Source: Herminiimonas sp. KBW02 (GTDB lineage Bacteria > Pseudomonadota > Gammaproteobacteria > Burkholderiales > Burkholderiaceae_D). Taken from it: 64,000 nt of DNA. Both the position numbers and the translations under genes were made by a program. The notes below the pieces were generated by a model, which saw nothing but the letters and a program-made list of their open reading frames with translations, did not search any database and was not told where the DNA came from. Positions 6,981 through 15,984 of the stretch are shown piece by piece. The DNA is taken from contig NZ_QAJP01000007.1 of the NCBI RefSeq assembly GCF_003852535.1, forward strand, positions 62,001 through 126,000, read 5' to 3'. Numbering within the stretch: position 1 is the stretch's first letter; every line of letters starts with the position of its first letter.

Positions 6981-9791
6981 ATGATAAATAAGGGCGAAAA
7001 AAGGAGTAGTTTTGATCCATCGTTGGCGCCGGGTGCACCAGCGATGCTCCTGAAATTCTTGGCGTTGGCGTTATTGCTTTGCATCGTTGCCGGTACGGTA
7101 CTCTTTCTTTACTGGCACTTCAGTAAGCTGGTATCTGTCCACAGGCGGCAGATGAATGCCGCCGCATACAGCGCGCAAATCTACTTCGATCAACGCGAAG
7201 AACTTTTGCGCTCACTCAGAAATTCTGCCATCCGCCAGTCTGCATCCCTGTCTGCTCCGCATAGCTACAAAGATGTGCGGCGTAGCGGTTTGACTGCGAT
7301 CCCATTGCCTGCGGAAAGCCCGGCAAATAGCTGGACCTTGTTTCTTACTGAGCGTGACCTGGATGCGATCAGTTCGGCACATACCCGTTTGATTCATTTC
7401 CTGCCAAAGCAGCGCAAGAAGGCCACATCCATATGGCCTGTCGAAAGTGTGTCTGCAATTGTCAGTCCACGGCAAGCAGAAGTGATTGCGCGGGAGTTAA
7501 CGAAGGTAGAGCATGCAAGTGACGAGCAGTTGTCGCAGAAGATGATCTGGCTGGATGTCTCCGGCAAGATGCGTGACAGCCTTTATATATTCAGTCTGCT
7601 TGATCCCAGCCAGCCCGCAGCCGGCTGGCTGGGCCTCGAGTTGCACAGTATAGATACCGGCATAGATTTTTCGAGTATTCATGGCAGCAGTTATGTCTTG
7701 CTGGATCAGAATGAGAACACGGTACTGCAAAGTGTGCCCGAATCAGAAATGCCGGGACGTTTGAGACAAAACTTTAAGGAAGATGCATTTGGTTTGTATG
7801 GGAATGATTTCTGGCCTGACTACATGGCACTCAACAAGAGAGTCGGAGAAGCTGGCTGGAACCTGGTTTATTACATACCGATAGGTCACTTACTCTATGA
7901 CGGAAGATTGGCAATTCAGCTTGCGCTGGGGCTGTGCGCCTTACTCATCGCGGCAGTATTCTTCGGCATGCGCCACATCCGTGATCGCCTGATTATTCCT
8001 GCCATCAAGCAATACGATGCCTTACTGGACATGGCTTCATTTAGCCAGACCATGATAGAAACTGCACCGGTTGCCTTATGCGTGCTGCGGCGTGCGAATG
8101 GCAGCGTGGCACTGGCGAATGAACTGACACGTAGCTGGTTTGCGGGCGAGGGCGCCTGGCAGGCCAGGGTGCTGACCAATCCTTACACTGATAAGGACAG
8201 GGAAATGACTTTGCGTGGCGGGCGCAAGGTCTATCTGACGATCGCGCCTACGCGTTACCGGGGCGAGGAGGTTTTGTTATGTGCCTTCATCGATATCACT
8301 GCGCATAAACGTATCGAAACTTCATTGTTGCAGGCGAAGATCACTGCTGACGAGGCAAATACGGCCAAGACAGTTTTTCTTACGACCATGAGCCATGAAC
8401 TGCGTACACCTTTGTATGGGATGCTGGGCGCGCTGGAGTTGTTTTCCCTGACCGCAGTCACGAATCAGCAAAGGATGTATCTGCAGGCGATGCAGCAGTC
8501 ATCATCTATTTTGCTGAATGTCGTGAGCGATACGCTCGATATCTCGAGCATAGAAGCGGGTCAGGTGAAGCTGGATATGGCGCCATTCTCACCGTTGGCG
8601 CTGATAGAAGAAGTAGTGGCTACTTATGCTGCGCGTGCCGAACGCAAGGCTCTGGATATATACAGCCTTCCCGATCCTCGTATTCCTGATGCGCTGACCG
8701 GCGACGTAATACGCATCAAGCAGATACTCAACAACCTGATGAACAATGCCATCAAGTTTACGGAGACGGGGCAAGTTGTTGTCAGGTCGGAGTTGTTGAG
8801 CGCCACGAAGGAAATGGTGACGCTGTCCGTACACGTAGAAGACACAGGGCAAGGTATAGAACCGACAGATCTGGTTCATATATTCGAGCCTTTCTATCAG
8901 GTTGAGCGCGATGCATTGCTGAAAAACGGTACGGGCCTGGGTTTATCTATTTGCAGGCGATTCGCGCAAATGATGGACGGAACCATGAATGCCACGAGCG
9001 AACCTGGCGCAGGGAGTATTTTTTCTTTGACTATATCTCTGCCCGTTAATAAAGACGCGGTAACACAAGACAATCCGGTGCTCTCGGGCGTGAAAGTTTA
9101 TGCGCACTCCGAATACGGCTCCTTGTCGCAAAACATATGTGACTGGCTTGCCTTATGGGGTGCCAGTGCCCATTGCTATGACCAGAAGCAGCAACAGGAC
9201 GACGGACAGTCGATCCTGCTGGATATCGTTTCGCTTAAAAAACTAATGGATGCCGCATGGAAAGGCCCACGCATCGTAGCGAGATTGTCGGCCTCATCGC
9301 TGGATGATGAAACCAAAAGCAAGTCTCTGCAGGTTCAATCCTACAGCGTGCGTTCTATTGCAAAGGCCATCGGCAGGGCACAGCGTTATCACGACGCGGC
9401 AGAGCCGGTAAAAATCAAAGCGCGGACCACCGCGCTGAACCTGAGCATCCTGACGGTGGAAGATAACCCGATTAATCGAATGATCCTGAAAGAACAACTG
9501 ACTTATCTGGGCTGCAAGGTTGAGTTTTCCGGGAACGGACGCGAAGCGCTCGACAGGCCGGACGTGATGGAGTTCGACATCATTCTGACGGATGTGAATA
9601 TGCCGCTGGTGGATGGCTATGAGCTTACCGCCCGTCTGCGCAAGCAGGGATATCAGAAACCCATCTTTGGCATTACTGCCAACGCAATCCCTGAGGATGA
9701 GCAACGCTGTCGAGCCGCAGGCATGAATATGGTCCTGACCAAACCTCTATCTATCGCGGCCCTGGAGGACGGGCTGCAGAGCATACATTGA
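6981..9791 (+). CDS. Membrane hybrid sensor histidine kinase
   Basis: First component of a phosphorelay, 936 residues. Order: a first membrane helix (about 22-46), a periplasmic sensing region (about 47-308), a second helix (about 309-330), a PAS-like segment (about 355-450), and a HisKA domain with the phosphorylated histidine in MSHELRTPLYGM (His472). An HATPase domain follows (about 575-690, N-box NNLMNNAIKFTE, G-box GTGLGLSI). A C-terminal receiver ends the protein, with VEDNPIN near 825 and the phosphoacceptor aspartate D871 in ILTDVNMP. It lacks its own HPt domain; that is supplied by the next gene. The ATG at 6981 has no clear ribosome site. Architecture resembles the RcsC/EvgS class; the signal is unknown. 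Confidence 0.92.
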   Translation: MINKGEKRSSFDPSLAPGAPAMLLKFLALALLLCIVAGTVLFLYWHFSKLVSVHRRQMNAAAYSAQIYFDQREELLRSLRNSAIRQSASLSAPHSYKDVRRSGLTAIPLPAESPANSWTLFLTERDLDAISSAHTRLIHFLPKQRKKATSIWPVESVSAIVSPRQAEVIARELTKVEHASDEQLSQKMIWLDVSGKMRDSLYIFSLLDPSQPAAGWLGLELHSIDTGIDFSSIHGSSYVLLDQNENTVLQSVPESEMPGRLRQNFKEDAFGLYGNDFWPDYMALNKRVGEAGWNLVYYIPIGHLLYDGRLAIQLALGLCALLIAAVFFGMRHIRDRLIIPAIKQYDALLDMASFSQTMIETAPVALCVLRRANGSVALANELTRSWFAGEGAWQARVLTNPYTDKDREMTLRGGRKVYLTIAPTRYRGEEVLLCAFIDITAHKRIETSLLQAKITADEANTAKTVFLTTMSHELRTPLYGMLGALELFSLTAVTNQQRMYLQAMQQSSSILLNVVSDTLDISSIEAGQVKLDMAPFSPLALIEEVVATYAARAERKALDIYSLPDPRIPDALTGDVIRIKQILNNLMNNAIKFTETGQVVVRSELLSATKEMVTLSVHVEDTGQGIEPTDLVHIFEPFYQVERDALLKNGTGLGLSICRRFAQMMDGTMNATSEPGAGSIFSLTISLPVNKDAVTQDNPVLSGVKVYAHSEYGSLSQNICDWLALWGASAHCYDQKQQQDDGQSILLDIVSLKKLMDAAWKGPRIVARLSASSLDDETKSKSLQVQSYSVRSIAKAIGRAQRYHDAAEPVKIKARTTALNLSILTVEDNPINRMILKEQLTYLGCKVEFSGNGREALDRPDVMEFDIILTDVNMPLVDGYELTARLRKQGYQKPIFGITANAIPEDEQRCRAAGMNMVLTKPLSIAALEDGLQSIH

Positions 9792-9796
9792 GGAAT

Positions 9797-10345
9797 ATGG
9801 TGACGACCCATTCTGACCAAAGCCTGACGCTCAATGCGATCAATGAAAGCAGCAGACACACTGCAGCTCAATTGATTTCGTATGAGTATTTCGTCGATAA
9901 CAAGTTGTGGCTGCTTCTTGGCATCGTCATCTTGTTAGTACTGTTGGCAGGACTCGTTTATGTCATTTTTTACATGCGTAAAAGGGATGCGCACGAGCGA
10001 AATGCGGCGCAGGACGTGGGGAACGATATCGATGACGATGGCGGCCGGACGCAAGACATGGTGCAGATACCAGCCAAATATCGCGAGGTCTTTGTACAGA
10101 CCATGGAAGAAGACCTGGGCATTCTGAATCAGGCACTCGATGAGGCGCGTGTGAGGGCGGTAATGAGTATGTTGCACCGTATGCACGGTGCGTTGGCGGC
10201 GGTTGGTTTGACTGAGCTCGCTGAACGATGTGAGCTGTTGGGGAAAGAGGGGAGATTGCGTGGCCTTGACGATGATCTGGAAAGGCAGATTGCCGAACTG
10301 GCGCGTGATTTGATGCGTGTGATTCGGTGGCAACAAACTATTTGA
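9797..10345 (+). CDS. Membrane-anchored HPt phosphotransfer protein
   Basis: A 182-residue protein with one strong transmembrane helix (about 37-59) followed by a linker and a four-helix HPt domain. The likely phosphoaccepting histidine is His130 in LHRMHGALAAVG, with the basic/glycine surroundings typical of HPt proteins. It should carry phosphate from the kinase receiver to the next gene's response regulator. I place the start at the ATG at 9797, just behind the kinase stop (9789-9791); a TTG at 9788 overlapping that stop, or the GTG at 9800, are alternatives. A separate, membrane-tethered HPt is less common than a fused one and recalls RcsD, although this protein lacks a kinase-like part. 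Confidence 0.8.
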   Translation: MVTTHSDQSLTLNAINESSRHTAAQLISYEYFVDNKLWLLLGIVILLVLLAGLVYVIFYMRKRDAHERNAAQDVGNDIDDDGGRTQDMVQIPAKYREVFVQTMEEDLGILNQALDEARVRAVMSMLHRMHGALAAVGLTELAERCELLGKEGRLRGLDDDLERQIAELARDLMRVIRWQQTI

Positions 10346-10368
10346 TAACTATAGTAGGTGATTACTTT

Positions 10369-11019
10369 ATGAGAAAACAAAGCGTCATTATTGCGGATGA
10401 TCATCCATTGATTCTGATGGGCTTGCGTGACCTGGTGGAGAAGGATGCCAGTTTTGAGCTCGCCGGCGCCGTATCCAGTTCCAGTGCACTGATTGCACTG
10501 GCACGGGAGAACCTGACCGATATACTCATTACCGACTATTCGATGCCGGGTGACGATATTTATGGTGACGGCATACGCCTGATCAAATATCTGATACGAC
10601 ATTTTCCACAAACGAAGATATTGATTGTGACGATGATGTCCAATCCCATGATCATCTCTGCGCTATACGATGCAGGAGTGTATGCAGTGGTCAGGAAAAG
10701 CGACGATCCGGCGGAGTTCATCGCGGCCCTGCATATACTGCGTCTCGGACGTAAGTACTTTCCACCCAGTTTTCAGAAGGACAGCAAGGCTAACGAACGC
10801 ACGAAATTCGTTGGTGAGCGGATTAACAGCCTCTCGCCGAAGGAGTTTGAAGTCTTGCGCTACTTCATTCAGGGCAAGCCTATTATGCAGGTAGCGTTAC
10901 ATCTGAACCGCAGCATCAAGACTGTCAGCGGACAAAAAATCGCCGCCATGCATAAGCTGAACGTGAAGACGGATCAGGAGTTGATTGCGTTTTGTCTGGA
11001 AACGGGATTGTTCCAGTGA
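10369..11019 (+). CDS. LuxR/NarL-type response regulator
   Basis: Output of the phosphorelay, 216 residues. A receiver domain (about 1-125) has the acidic pair in IIADDHPLIL and the phosphoacceptor Asp56 in ILITDYSMPG. It is joined to a LuxR-type helix-turn-helix (about 145-210, with LSPKEFEVLRYF and IKTVSGQKIAAMHKL). The receiver has an insertion after the aspartate (DDIYGDGI) also seen in RcsB-like regulators. The ATG at 10369 is favoured over an in-frame GTG at 10327, which lies inside the HPt gene and adds a non-conserved leader. It is probably cotranscribed with kinase and HPt. Targets are unknown. Confidence 0.9.
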   Translation: MRKQSVIIADDHPLILMGLRDLVEKDASFELAGAVSSSSALIALARENLTDILITDYSMPGDDIYGDGIRLIKYLIRHFPQTKILIVTMMSNPMIISALYDAGVYAVVRKSDDPAEFIAALHILRLGRKYFPPSFQKDSKANERTKFVGERINSLSPKEFEVLRYFIQGKPIMQVALHLNRSIKTVSGQKIAAMHKLNVKTDQELIAFCLETGLFQ

Positions 11020-11092
11020 TTGTCGACGAGCATCTGTTCCGTGAACATGAATGATGCTGTCGTTTTCAGGCGCTATATTTCTCTGCCTGGAT

Positions 11093-12127
11093 CTAACGAT
11101 ACCCGGCTGCGAGCATCTCACCCGGCGTGACGCCGGTCCAGCGCTTGAATGAACGGCGGAAGTTGTTGAGGTCATTGAAGCGCAGGTAGTGCGCTACATC
11201 CTGATTGTTGTAGCCTCTGACTTCGTACAGGTAGAGTGCAACGTGCATGCGTGCCAGGTCGAGTTGTTCCTGAAAGTGGGTATCGTGCTTTTGCAGCTTG
11301 CGTTTGAATGATGCCGGGCTCATACCAAATGCCTCAGCTACGCTATCCAGATTGAGTGGTTGACGAATATGTTGACGCAGATGGTTGTACAGCATGCTGA
11401 GGAAGCTCTCTCGTGCGTCCAGTGTATCCATCTGTAGCTGGCTGCCTACCTGTGCAGCGCGCAGGGCGATGGCGGAGGCGCCGGGCCAGGGGCGATCCAG
11501 GCAGGAAAGCGGCAGGCTCATCATATTGAGTTGCTGATCGAATGAAACTTCTTCATTCATATGCACCCAGTATTGCTCTATGTAAGACGGCTGTGCATAC
11601 GTGCAGCTGAAGCGCCATGGCATGCGTTCGCCGGATAACCAGTGCGTCATCGACGAGACTGCCATCATGCTGGCTTCGACCAGGAAGGTCAGTGTATCGC
11701 CCGCGCCGCAACTATCCAGCCAGTAGATATGCAGATGTGTATTACTTTGGATCATGCGCGGAGTCAGCAACGGCGATAGCAGTGCATGTGAGTCACACAG
11801 GTGCTGGATAGCCTTTCCCAGGTTTTCTGATTGATGCAGTACCTGGCTGACATCACCATAGTAGCCAGGCAACAGGCGTTCGCCATAAAGAAAGCTGGTG
11901 TCATCCGCAGCCAGATGTTTTTGCGTGTTGGCAATGAGGGTGCGGAACTGCAATGGCGATATGCGTTTCTTTCCGGTCAGGATGTCGTCCACGAATAATT
12001 GCGTTCCGCGCAACAGGAGATGACTGTCCACCTCGCGTGAAATACCCAGATCCAGCAGGATTGCCGGTTGATGGTGCGCAGCGATGAAGCTGGTGTCGCA
12101 CTCGTACCATTCGCCCTTGATAGCCAC
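11093..12127 (-). CDS. AraC-family transcriptional regulator
   Basis: A 344-residue regulator with an N-terminal effector-binding domain of the arabinose-binding/OruR type (about 20-210) and a C-terminal AraC double helix-turn-helix (about 240-344). The signature runs from LNLDSVAEAFGMSPASFKRK to LRFNDLNNFRRSFKRWTGVT. It lies nine bases downstream of the membrane GGDEF gene on the same strand, so the two are probably cotranscribed. This suggests that the regulator and the c-di-GMP-related protein act together. Its ligand and targets cannot be read from the sequence. Confidence 0.88.
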   Translation of the reverse strand: MAIKGEWYECDTSFIAAHHQPAILLDLGISREVDSHLLLRGTQLFVDDILTGKKRISPLQFRTLIANTQKHLAADDTSFLYGERLLPGYYGDVSQVLHQSENLGKAIQHLCDSHALLSPLLTPRMIQSNTHLHIYWLDSCGAGDTLTFLVEASMMAVSSMTHWLSGERMPWRFSCTYAQPSYIEQYWVHMNEEVSFDQQLNMMSLPLSCLDRPWPGASAIALRAAQVGSQLQMDTLDARESFLSMLYNHLRQHIRQPLNLDSVAEAFGMSPASFKRKLQKHDTHFQEQLDLARMHVALYLYEVRGYNNQDVAHYLRFNDLNNFRRSFKRWTGVTPGEMLAAGYR

Positions 12128-12136
12128 GGAACGTTC

Positions 12137-13054
12137 TCAGGCAATACCGGCGGGTTGGCGTGCGTGCGTCAGATCTATATTGACGCGTTTGATCAATGTC
12201 TCTGAGTCTTCATTGTCTGCCAGTGTGCATCCTGTGCTTGCGTTCAGCCAGATGCGTTCGCCTGCGGATGCGGTTTTATACGCGAGGCTGGCGACTGCAG
12301 CCCGCAATTCTTCGGCGATCTGTCTGGCCGATGCCAGCGATGTGTCAGGCAGGATCGCGATAAAGCGATCGCCGGCCAGGCGGCAGAGTAAATCCTGATC
12401 GCGCAAATTCAACAACAACAGCTGCGTGACAGCCTGCAATACCTTGTCACCTTCGAGCGGGCCAAAGCGACGATTGATCAGATGAAAATCATTGATATCG
12501 ATCGCGACCAGCGACAGCGGACGCGTGCTGTTGCTCGATTCCGCCAGCGCCATTTTAACTTGTTCGCGCAGATAAGCGGCGCCGCCGAGAGGCGTAAGTT
12601 TGTCAAACAGGCGCTCATCCCGAAACACGCGTTCGCGTTTGGTCATCTGTCGCCGTATCGCCAGTTCTTCACGATGCCACTGATAGATGCCTATGCTCAG
12701 GATGACCAGGCCGATAGGGATAGGAAGGTTTTCCAGGAGGTTGTCCCAGTGCACGGTGGGAGGAATGACGATAAATTCATCCAGTACATCCATCCACCAC
12801 GAAAAAATAAAGCAGCACAAGCCGACGGCAAGCAAATGCGTGACGCGACCTGACGGGCGACTGGTCAGGAGCAGCGCCAGCCATAACAATGCAAACAAGG
12901 CAGTGCCGCCTTCGGCGCATACGTCCATCCAGTCTATAAGCGCCCAGGGCTTCACGTCTCCCGCCATCAGGTAAAGATATAAACCTGCAGCGGCGCATAT
13001 GGCCAGGCCTGTGAGTGTCAGGGTGCGATTGTTGGTAATGGGTCTGGAGAGCAT
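12137..13054 (-). CDS. Membrane protein with degenerate GGDEF domain
   Basis: A 305-residue protein with about four or five N-terminal membrane helices (about 8-135) and a C-terminal GGDEF-family domain (about 145-305). The catalytic signature, normally GG(D/E)EF, reads AGDRF: the essential glutamate is replaced by arginine, so diguanylate cyclase activity is unlikely. The inhibitory-site motif RxxD is intact (RDQD), exactly five residues before it. In the family this combination often marks a c-di-GMP-binding receptor rather than an enzyme. It is upstream of, and probably cotranscribed with, the AraC regulator. Confidence 0.85.
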   Translation of the reverse strand: MLSRPITNNRTLTLTGLAICAAAGLYLYLMAGDVKPWALIDWMDVCAEGGTALFALLWLALLLTSRPSGRVTHLLAVGLCCFIFSWWMDVLDEFIVIPPTVHWDNLLENLPIPIGLVILSIGIYQWHREELAIRRQMTKRERVFRDERLFDKLTPLGGAAYLREQVKMALAESSNSTRPLSLVAIDINDFHLINRRFGPLEGDKVLQAVTQLLLLNLRDQDLLCRLAGDRFIAILPDTSLASARQIAEELRAAVASLAYKTASAGERIWLNASTGCTLADNEDSETLIKRVNIDLTHARQPAGIA

Positions 13055-13463
13055 GAAGTAAGCGCTGGTTCGTATTGAATGCGCTCATGCTAAACGTCAA
13101 ACATTGCAGTTCTGTGACAACGAAGTTTTGTGTGGGTCAAATCAGCGCAGCGCAGATTTCTTTTTTTATTCATATTTATTTGCGTTGCGGAAACTGCGAT
13201 CAGTTGCGGCAGCGCCTGCCCCCTCTGGCCGTGGGCGTATTTTTCATCCTGCATCATTTGCATAGTGGCCATATGAGTTTGTTTGCGGATGTAATCCGTG
13301 ACAGTCAAATCAGCTCACTTTCACCCTGAAACCAGCCTCGTAACGCTGTTTTAGCCATGTTCGCGGCATGCGTGTCATCTAACTGTCATGAAGTGCAGTC
13401 AAGATTCGGCCCGGTGTCCCGTGTGGGACGAAATGCAAGATAGCCGATCAAGGGGAGTGGCAC
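13055..13463. promoter_or_regulatory. Divergent control region between GGDEF and receptor genes
   Basis: About 400 bases separating the minus-strand GGDEF gene from the plus-strand phosphate-acquisition genes. The receptor-proximal part holds a Pho box (separate entry) and a possible single half-site in reverse orientation (GTGACAG at 13298-13304). The middle part has no convincing gene; short frames there look spurious. Confidence 0.55.
13372..13389 (+). promoter_or_regulatory. Pho box (PhoB-binding site)
   Basis: GTGTCAT-CTAA-CTGTCAT: two direct seven-base repeats separated by four bases, nearly identical to the PhoB consensus CTGTCAT-N4-CTGTCAT. It lies 75 bases before the receptor start. 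A CAAGAT hexamer at 13400-13405, ten bases past the box, could serve as the -10 of a PhoB-activated promoter whose -35 is replaced by the box. The genes it precedes all fit phosphate scavenging. Confidence 0.8.
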
Positions 13464-15968
13464 ATGTATGCATGCAGGGAATCAACAATAGCTTTCAGAG
13501 CAGGTTTCAAATTAAGTCTGATGGCATTGGCAATCACCAGTTTTTCAACCATGTCGTTCGCACAGGACGGCGCGGTTGAGTATGTCGATGTCGTGGGGCA
13601 GGCGGCGCGTATCGACAAGGCATTGAGAGAACAACGTAATTCGGACAGCATTGAAAGCGTGGTACATGCAGATGCAATCGGTCAGTTGCCGGATGATAAC
13701 GCCGCAGAAGCGTTGCAACGTATTCCGGGTGTGTCCGTGGAGCGTGATCAGGGAGAAGGTCGCTTCGTCAGCATACGCGGCATCGCACCAGACCTGAATA
13801 GCGTCACCATCAATGGCACGCTGGTGCCGTCGCCGGAAAGCAGCCGCCGCGCAGTGGCGCTCGACGTATTGCCGAGCGAACTGATCCAGTCGATCTCTGC
13901 AGTCAAAACCCTGACGCCGGATATGGACGCGAATTCATTGGGCGGTACCGTGAATGTACGCAGCCTTTCTGCTTTTGATCATAAAGGTCTGTTTTACACG
14001 CTGTCGACGGAAGGCAGTCACGATACCAATTCCGGACACAACAGCCCGAAAATCTCTGGCGCATTCAGTAATCGTTTTGATGTCGGCGGCACTAAGAACT
14101 TTGGTGTAGCTGCAGCACTGAGCTGGCAGAAGCGCAAGTTTGCATCCGATAACGTTGAAACCGGCGGCAAATGGGATTTGACGAATCCGGGCGCACCACG
14201 ACTGGAAGAAGCCGAGCAGCGTCGTTATGAAATTACCCGTGAACGCCTGGGCCTGGGTCTGAACTTCGACTACAAGCCGGATGAAAACACCAATCTTTAC
14301 CTGCGCACGCTATACAGCCGCTTTGCTGATACTGAGCAGCGCAATGCCGCCGGTGCGAAATTTGACAGCGCGCAACTGCCGGGCGAGACCGGTGATGCAG
14401 AAGGCTATCGCGAGCTCAAGAGCCGCAAGGATACGCAGACCATACAGTCGTACTCACTGGGCGGTGATCGCACCATCGGTTTGTGGAAGGTAGACGGTCA
14501 GTTTGGCTTCAGCCGTGCGACCGAGAACCAGCCGTTTGGCATTGCAGGCGCAGTTTTTGAAGGCAATGGAAATTTTTCAGGCGTTGGTTATGTCAATTCC
14601 ATGCGCCCGGTATTAACGGCATCTGGTGGCTTCTATGATCCTTCGCAATACACTTTGAAAGAAGTGGAGATGGAGTCCAAGAAATCGACCGACACCGAGA
14701 AAAACGTCAGACTCAACCTGGCGCGCCAGTACGACATCCAGGGTTACGCTTCCGAAGTCAAATTTGGCGGCAAGATCAGCCGTCGCGAAAAGAAGACGGA
14801 TACGAATGTCTGGAACTATGACAACTTCGGCGCCGCTCCGGATGGCATGGGCAGCTATGTCGGCGGCAACGTCAACTATCAGCTAGGCCAGTTCGGTCCT
14901 GCTATCAGTGACCCTGCGATCCGCAACCTGATCGGCGGTCTGGATAAAAATGCGGCCTACGATGAAGAGAAATCGCGCATCAACGATTTCCGTATGACTG
15001 AAAACATCAATTCGGCATATGTCATGAACACCATAGACATCGACAAGCTGCGCCTGATTGCCGGCCTGCGTTACGAAGGTACCCGCTTCACAGCCAGCGG
15101 CACCGGCCTGAATGACGGTAACTATGAAGCGAGCTATACCCGCAAGAGTTATCACAACTGGTTGCCGGGTTTGCATGCGAGTTATCAGCTGAACCAAAAC
15201 ACCAAGTTGCGCGGTGCATGGACCAGTACCGTGGTGCGTCCGACATTTGAAGCACTGTCTCCTGGTTTCTTGATTGATAACGATGAAGCGAGCTTCGGTA
15301 ATCCCAATCTGAATCCGCTCAAGTCCAAGAACATCGACGTCGGTATCGAACACTATATGGGGCGTGCCGGTGTGCTGTCTGCCTTCGCCTTCCACAAGGA
15401 CATCGACAACTTTGTCTATCGCTCTGACCTCGCTGGTACCGGTCGCTGGGCCAGCTTCCGTGAAGCGGTTACCTACGCCAATGGTGACAAAGCAAAGTTG
15501 TCGGGCGTGGAACTCGCCTATTCGCAAAAACTGGATTGGCTGCCTAAGCCCTGGAACAACGTACTGGTCGGCGCCAATGCCACATTCAGCCGTTCGCGTG
15601 CTGTGATCGACGGCCTGGGTCAATCGCGCACCATCGATTTGCCTAGCCAGTCCAGTCGCGTGGGTAATCTGATGCTGGGATGGGAAGATAAAAAGCTCAG
15701 CATGCGCATCTCTGCCAACTACAAGTCCAGCTATCTGGCGGAAGTGGCGGCTATCGATAATCCGGCGCGTGACAGCTATGCCGATGCACAGACCTTCGTC
15801 GATCTGAGTATCGCTTACTACATCACACCCAAGGTCAAGCTCACTTTCATGGCGCAAAACATCACCGACGAGTCTTACTACGTCTACATGGGTCGCAAGA
15901 GCTTGAATACGCAGTATGAACAGTACGGTCCTACCTACCGTATCGCGCTGACGCTGACCGACTTCTGA
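13464..15968 (+). CDS. TonB-dependent outer-membrane receptor
   Basis: Outer-membrane transporter, 834 residues. A signal peptide (about 1-33, cleavage near MSFA-QDG) is followed by a plug domain (about 45-160) with the family features LPDDNAAEALQRIPGVSVER and RFVSIRGIAPDLNSVTING. A 22-strand barrel ends in an aromatic residue (LTLTDF). The plug style belongs to the large group of TonB receptors common in Xanthomonas and Caulobacter rather than to siderophore receptors. It is the first gene after the Pho box. It is followed by a phytase lipoprotein, a dedicated ExbB-ExbD-TonB set and PhoX, so the cargo is probably phytate or another phosphorylated compound. AGGGGAG precedes the ATG. Receptor class is certain, substrate inferred. 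Confidence 0.93.
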   Translation: MYACRESTIAFRAGFKLSLMALAITSFSTMSFAQDGAVEYVDVVGQAARIDKALREQRNSDSIESVVHADAIGQLPDDNAAEALQRIPGVSVERDQGEGRFVSIRGIAPDLNSVTINGTLVPSPESSRRAVALDVLPSELIQSISAVKTLTPDMDANSLGGTVNVRSLSAFDHKGLFYTLSTEGSHDTNSGHNSPKISGAFSNRFDVGGTKNFGVAAALSWQKRKFASDNVETGGKWDLTNPGAPRLEEAEQRRYEITRERLGLGLNFDYKPDENTNLYLRTLYSRFADTEQRNAAGAKFDSAQLPGETGDAEGYRELKSRKDTQTIQSYSLGGDRTIGLWKVDGQFGFSRATENQPFGIAGAVFEGNGNFSGVGYVNSMRPVLTASGGFYDPSQYTLKEVEMESKKSTDTEKNVRLNLARQYDIQGYASEVKFGGKISRREKKTDTNVWNYDNFGAAPDGMGSYVGGNVNYQLGQFGPAISDPAIRNLIGGLDKNAAYDEEKSRINDFRMTENINSAYVMNTIDIDKLRLIAGLRYEGTRFTASGTGLNDGNYEASYTRKSYHNWLPGLHASYQLNQNTKLRGAWTSTVVRPTFEALSPGFLIDNDEASFGNPNLNPLKSKNIDVGIEHYMGRAGVLSAFAFHKDIDNFVYRSDLAGTGRWASFREAVTYANGDKAKLSGVELAYSQKLDWLPKPWNNVLVGANATFSRSRAVIDGLGQSRTIDLPSQSSRVGNLMLGWEDKKLSMRISANYKSSYLAEVAAIDNPARDSYADAQTFVDLSIAYYITPKVKLTFMAQNITDESYYVYMGRKSLNTQYEQYGPTYRIALTLTDF

Positions 15969-15984
15969 TTTGAAAGAACCATAC

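Noticed and set aside
13458-13475. TGGCAC followed by TGCAT, resembling a sigma-54 promoter, at the receptor start
   Set aside because: It overlaps the ribosome site and start codon, so it cannot drive this gene; the Pho box upstream explains the region better.
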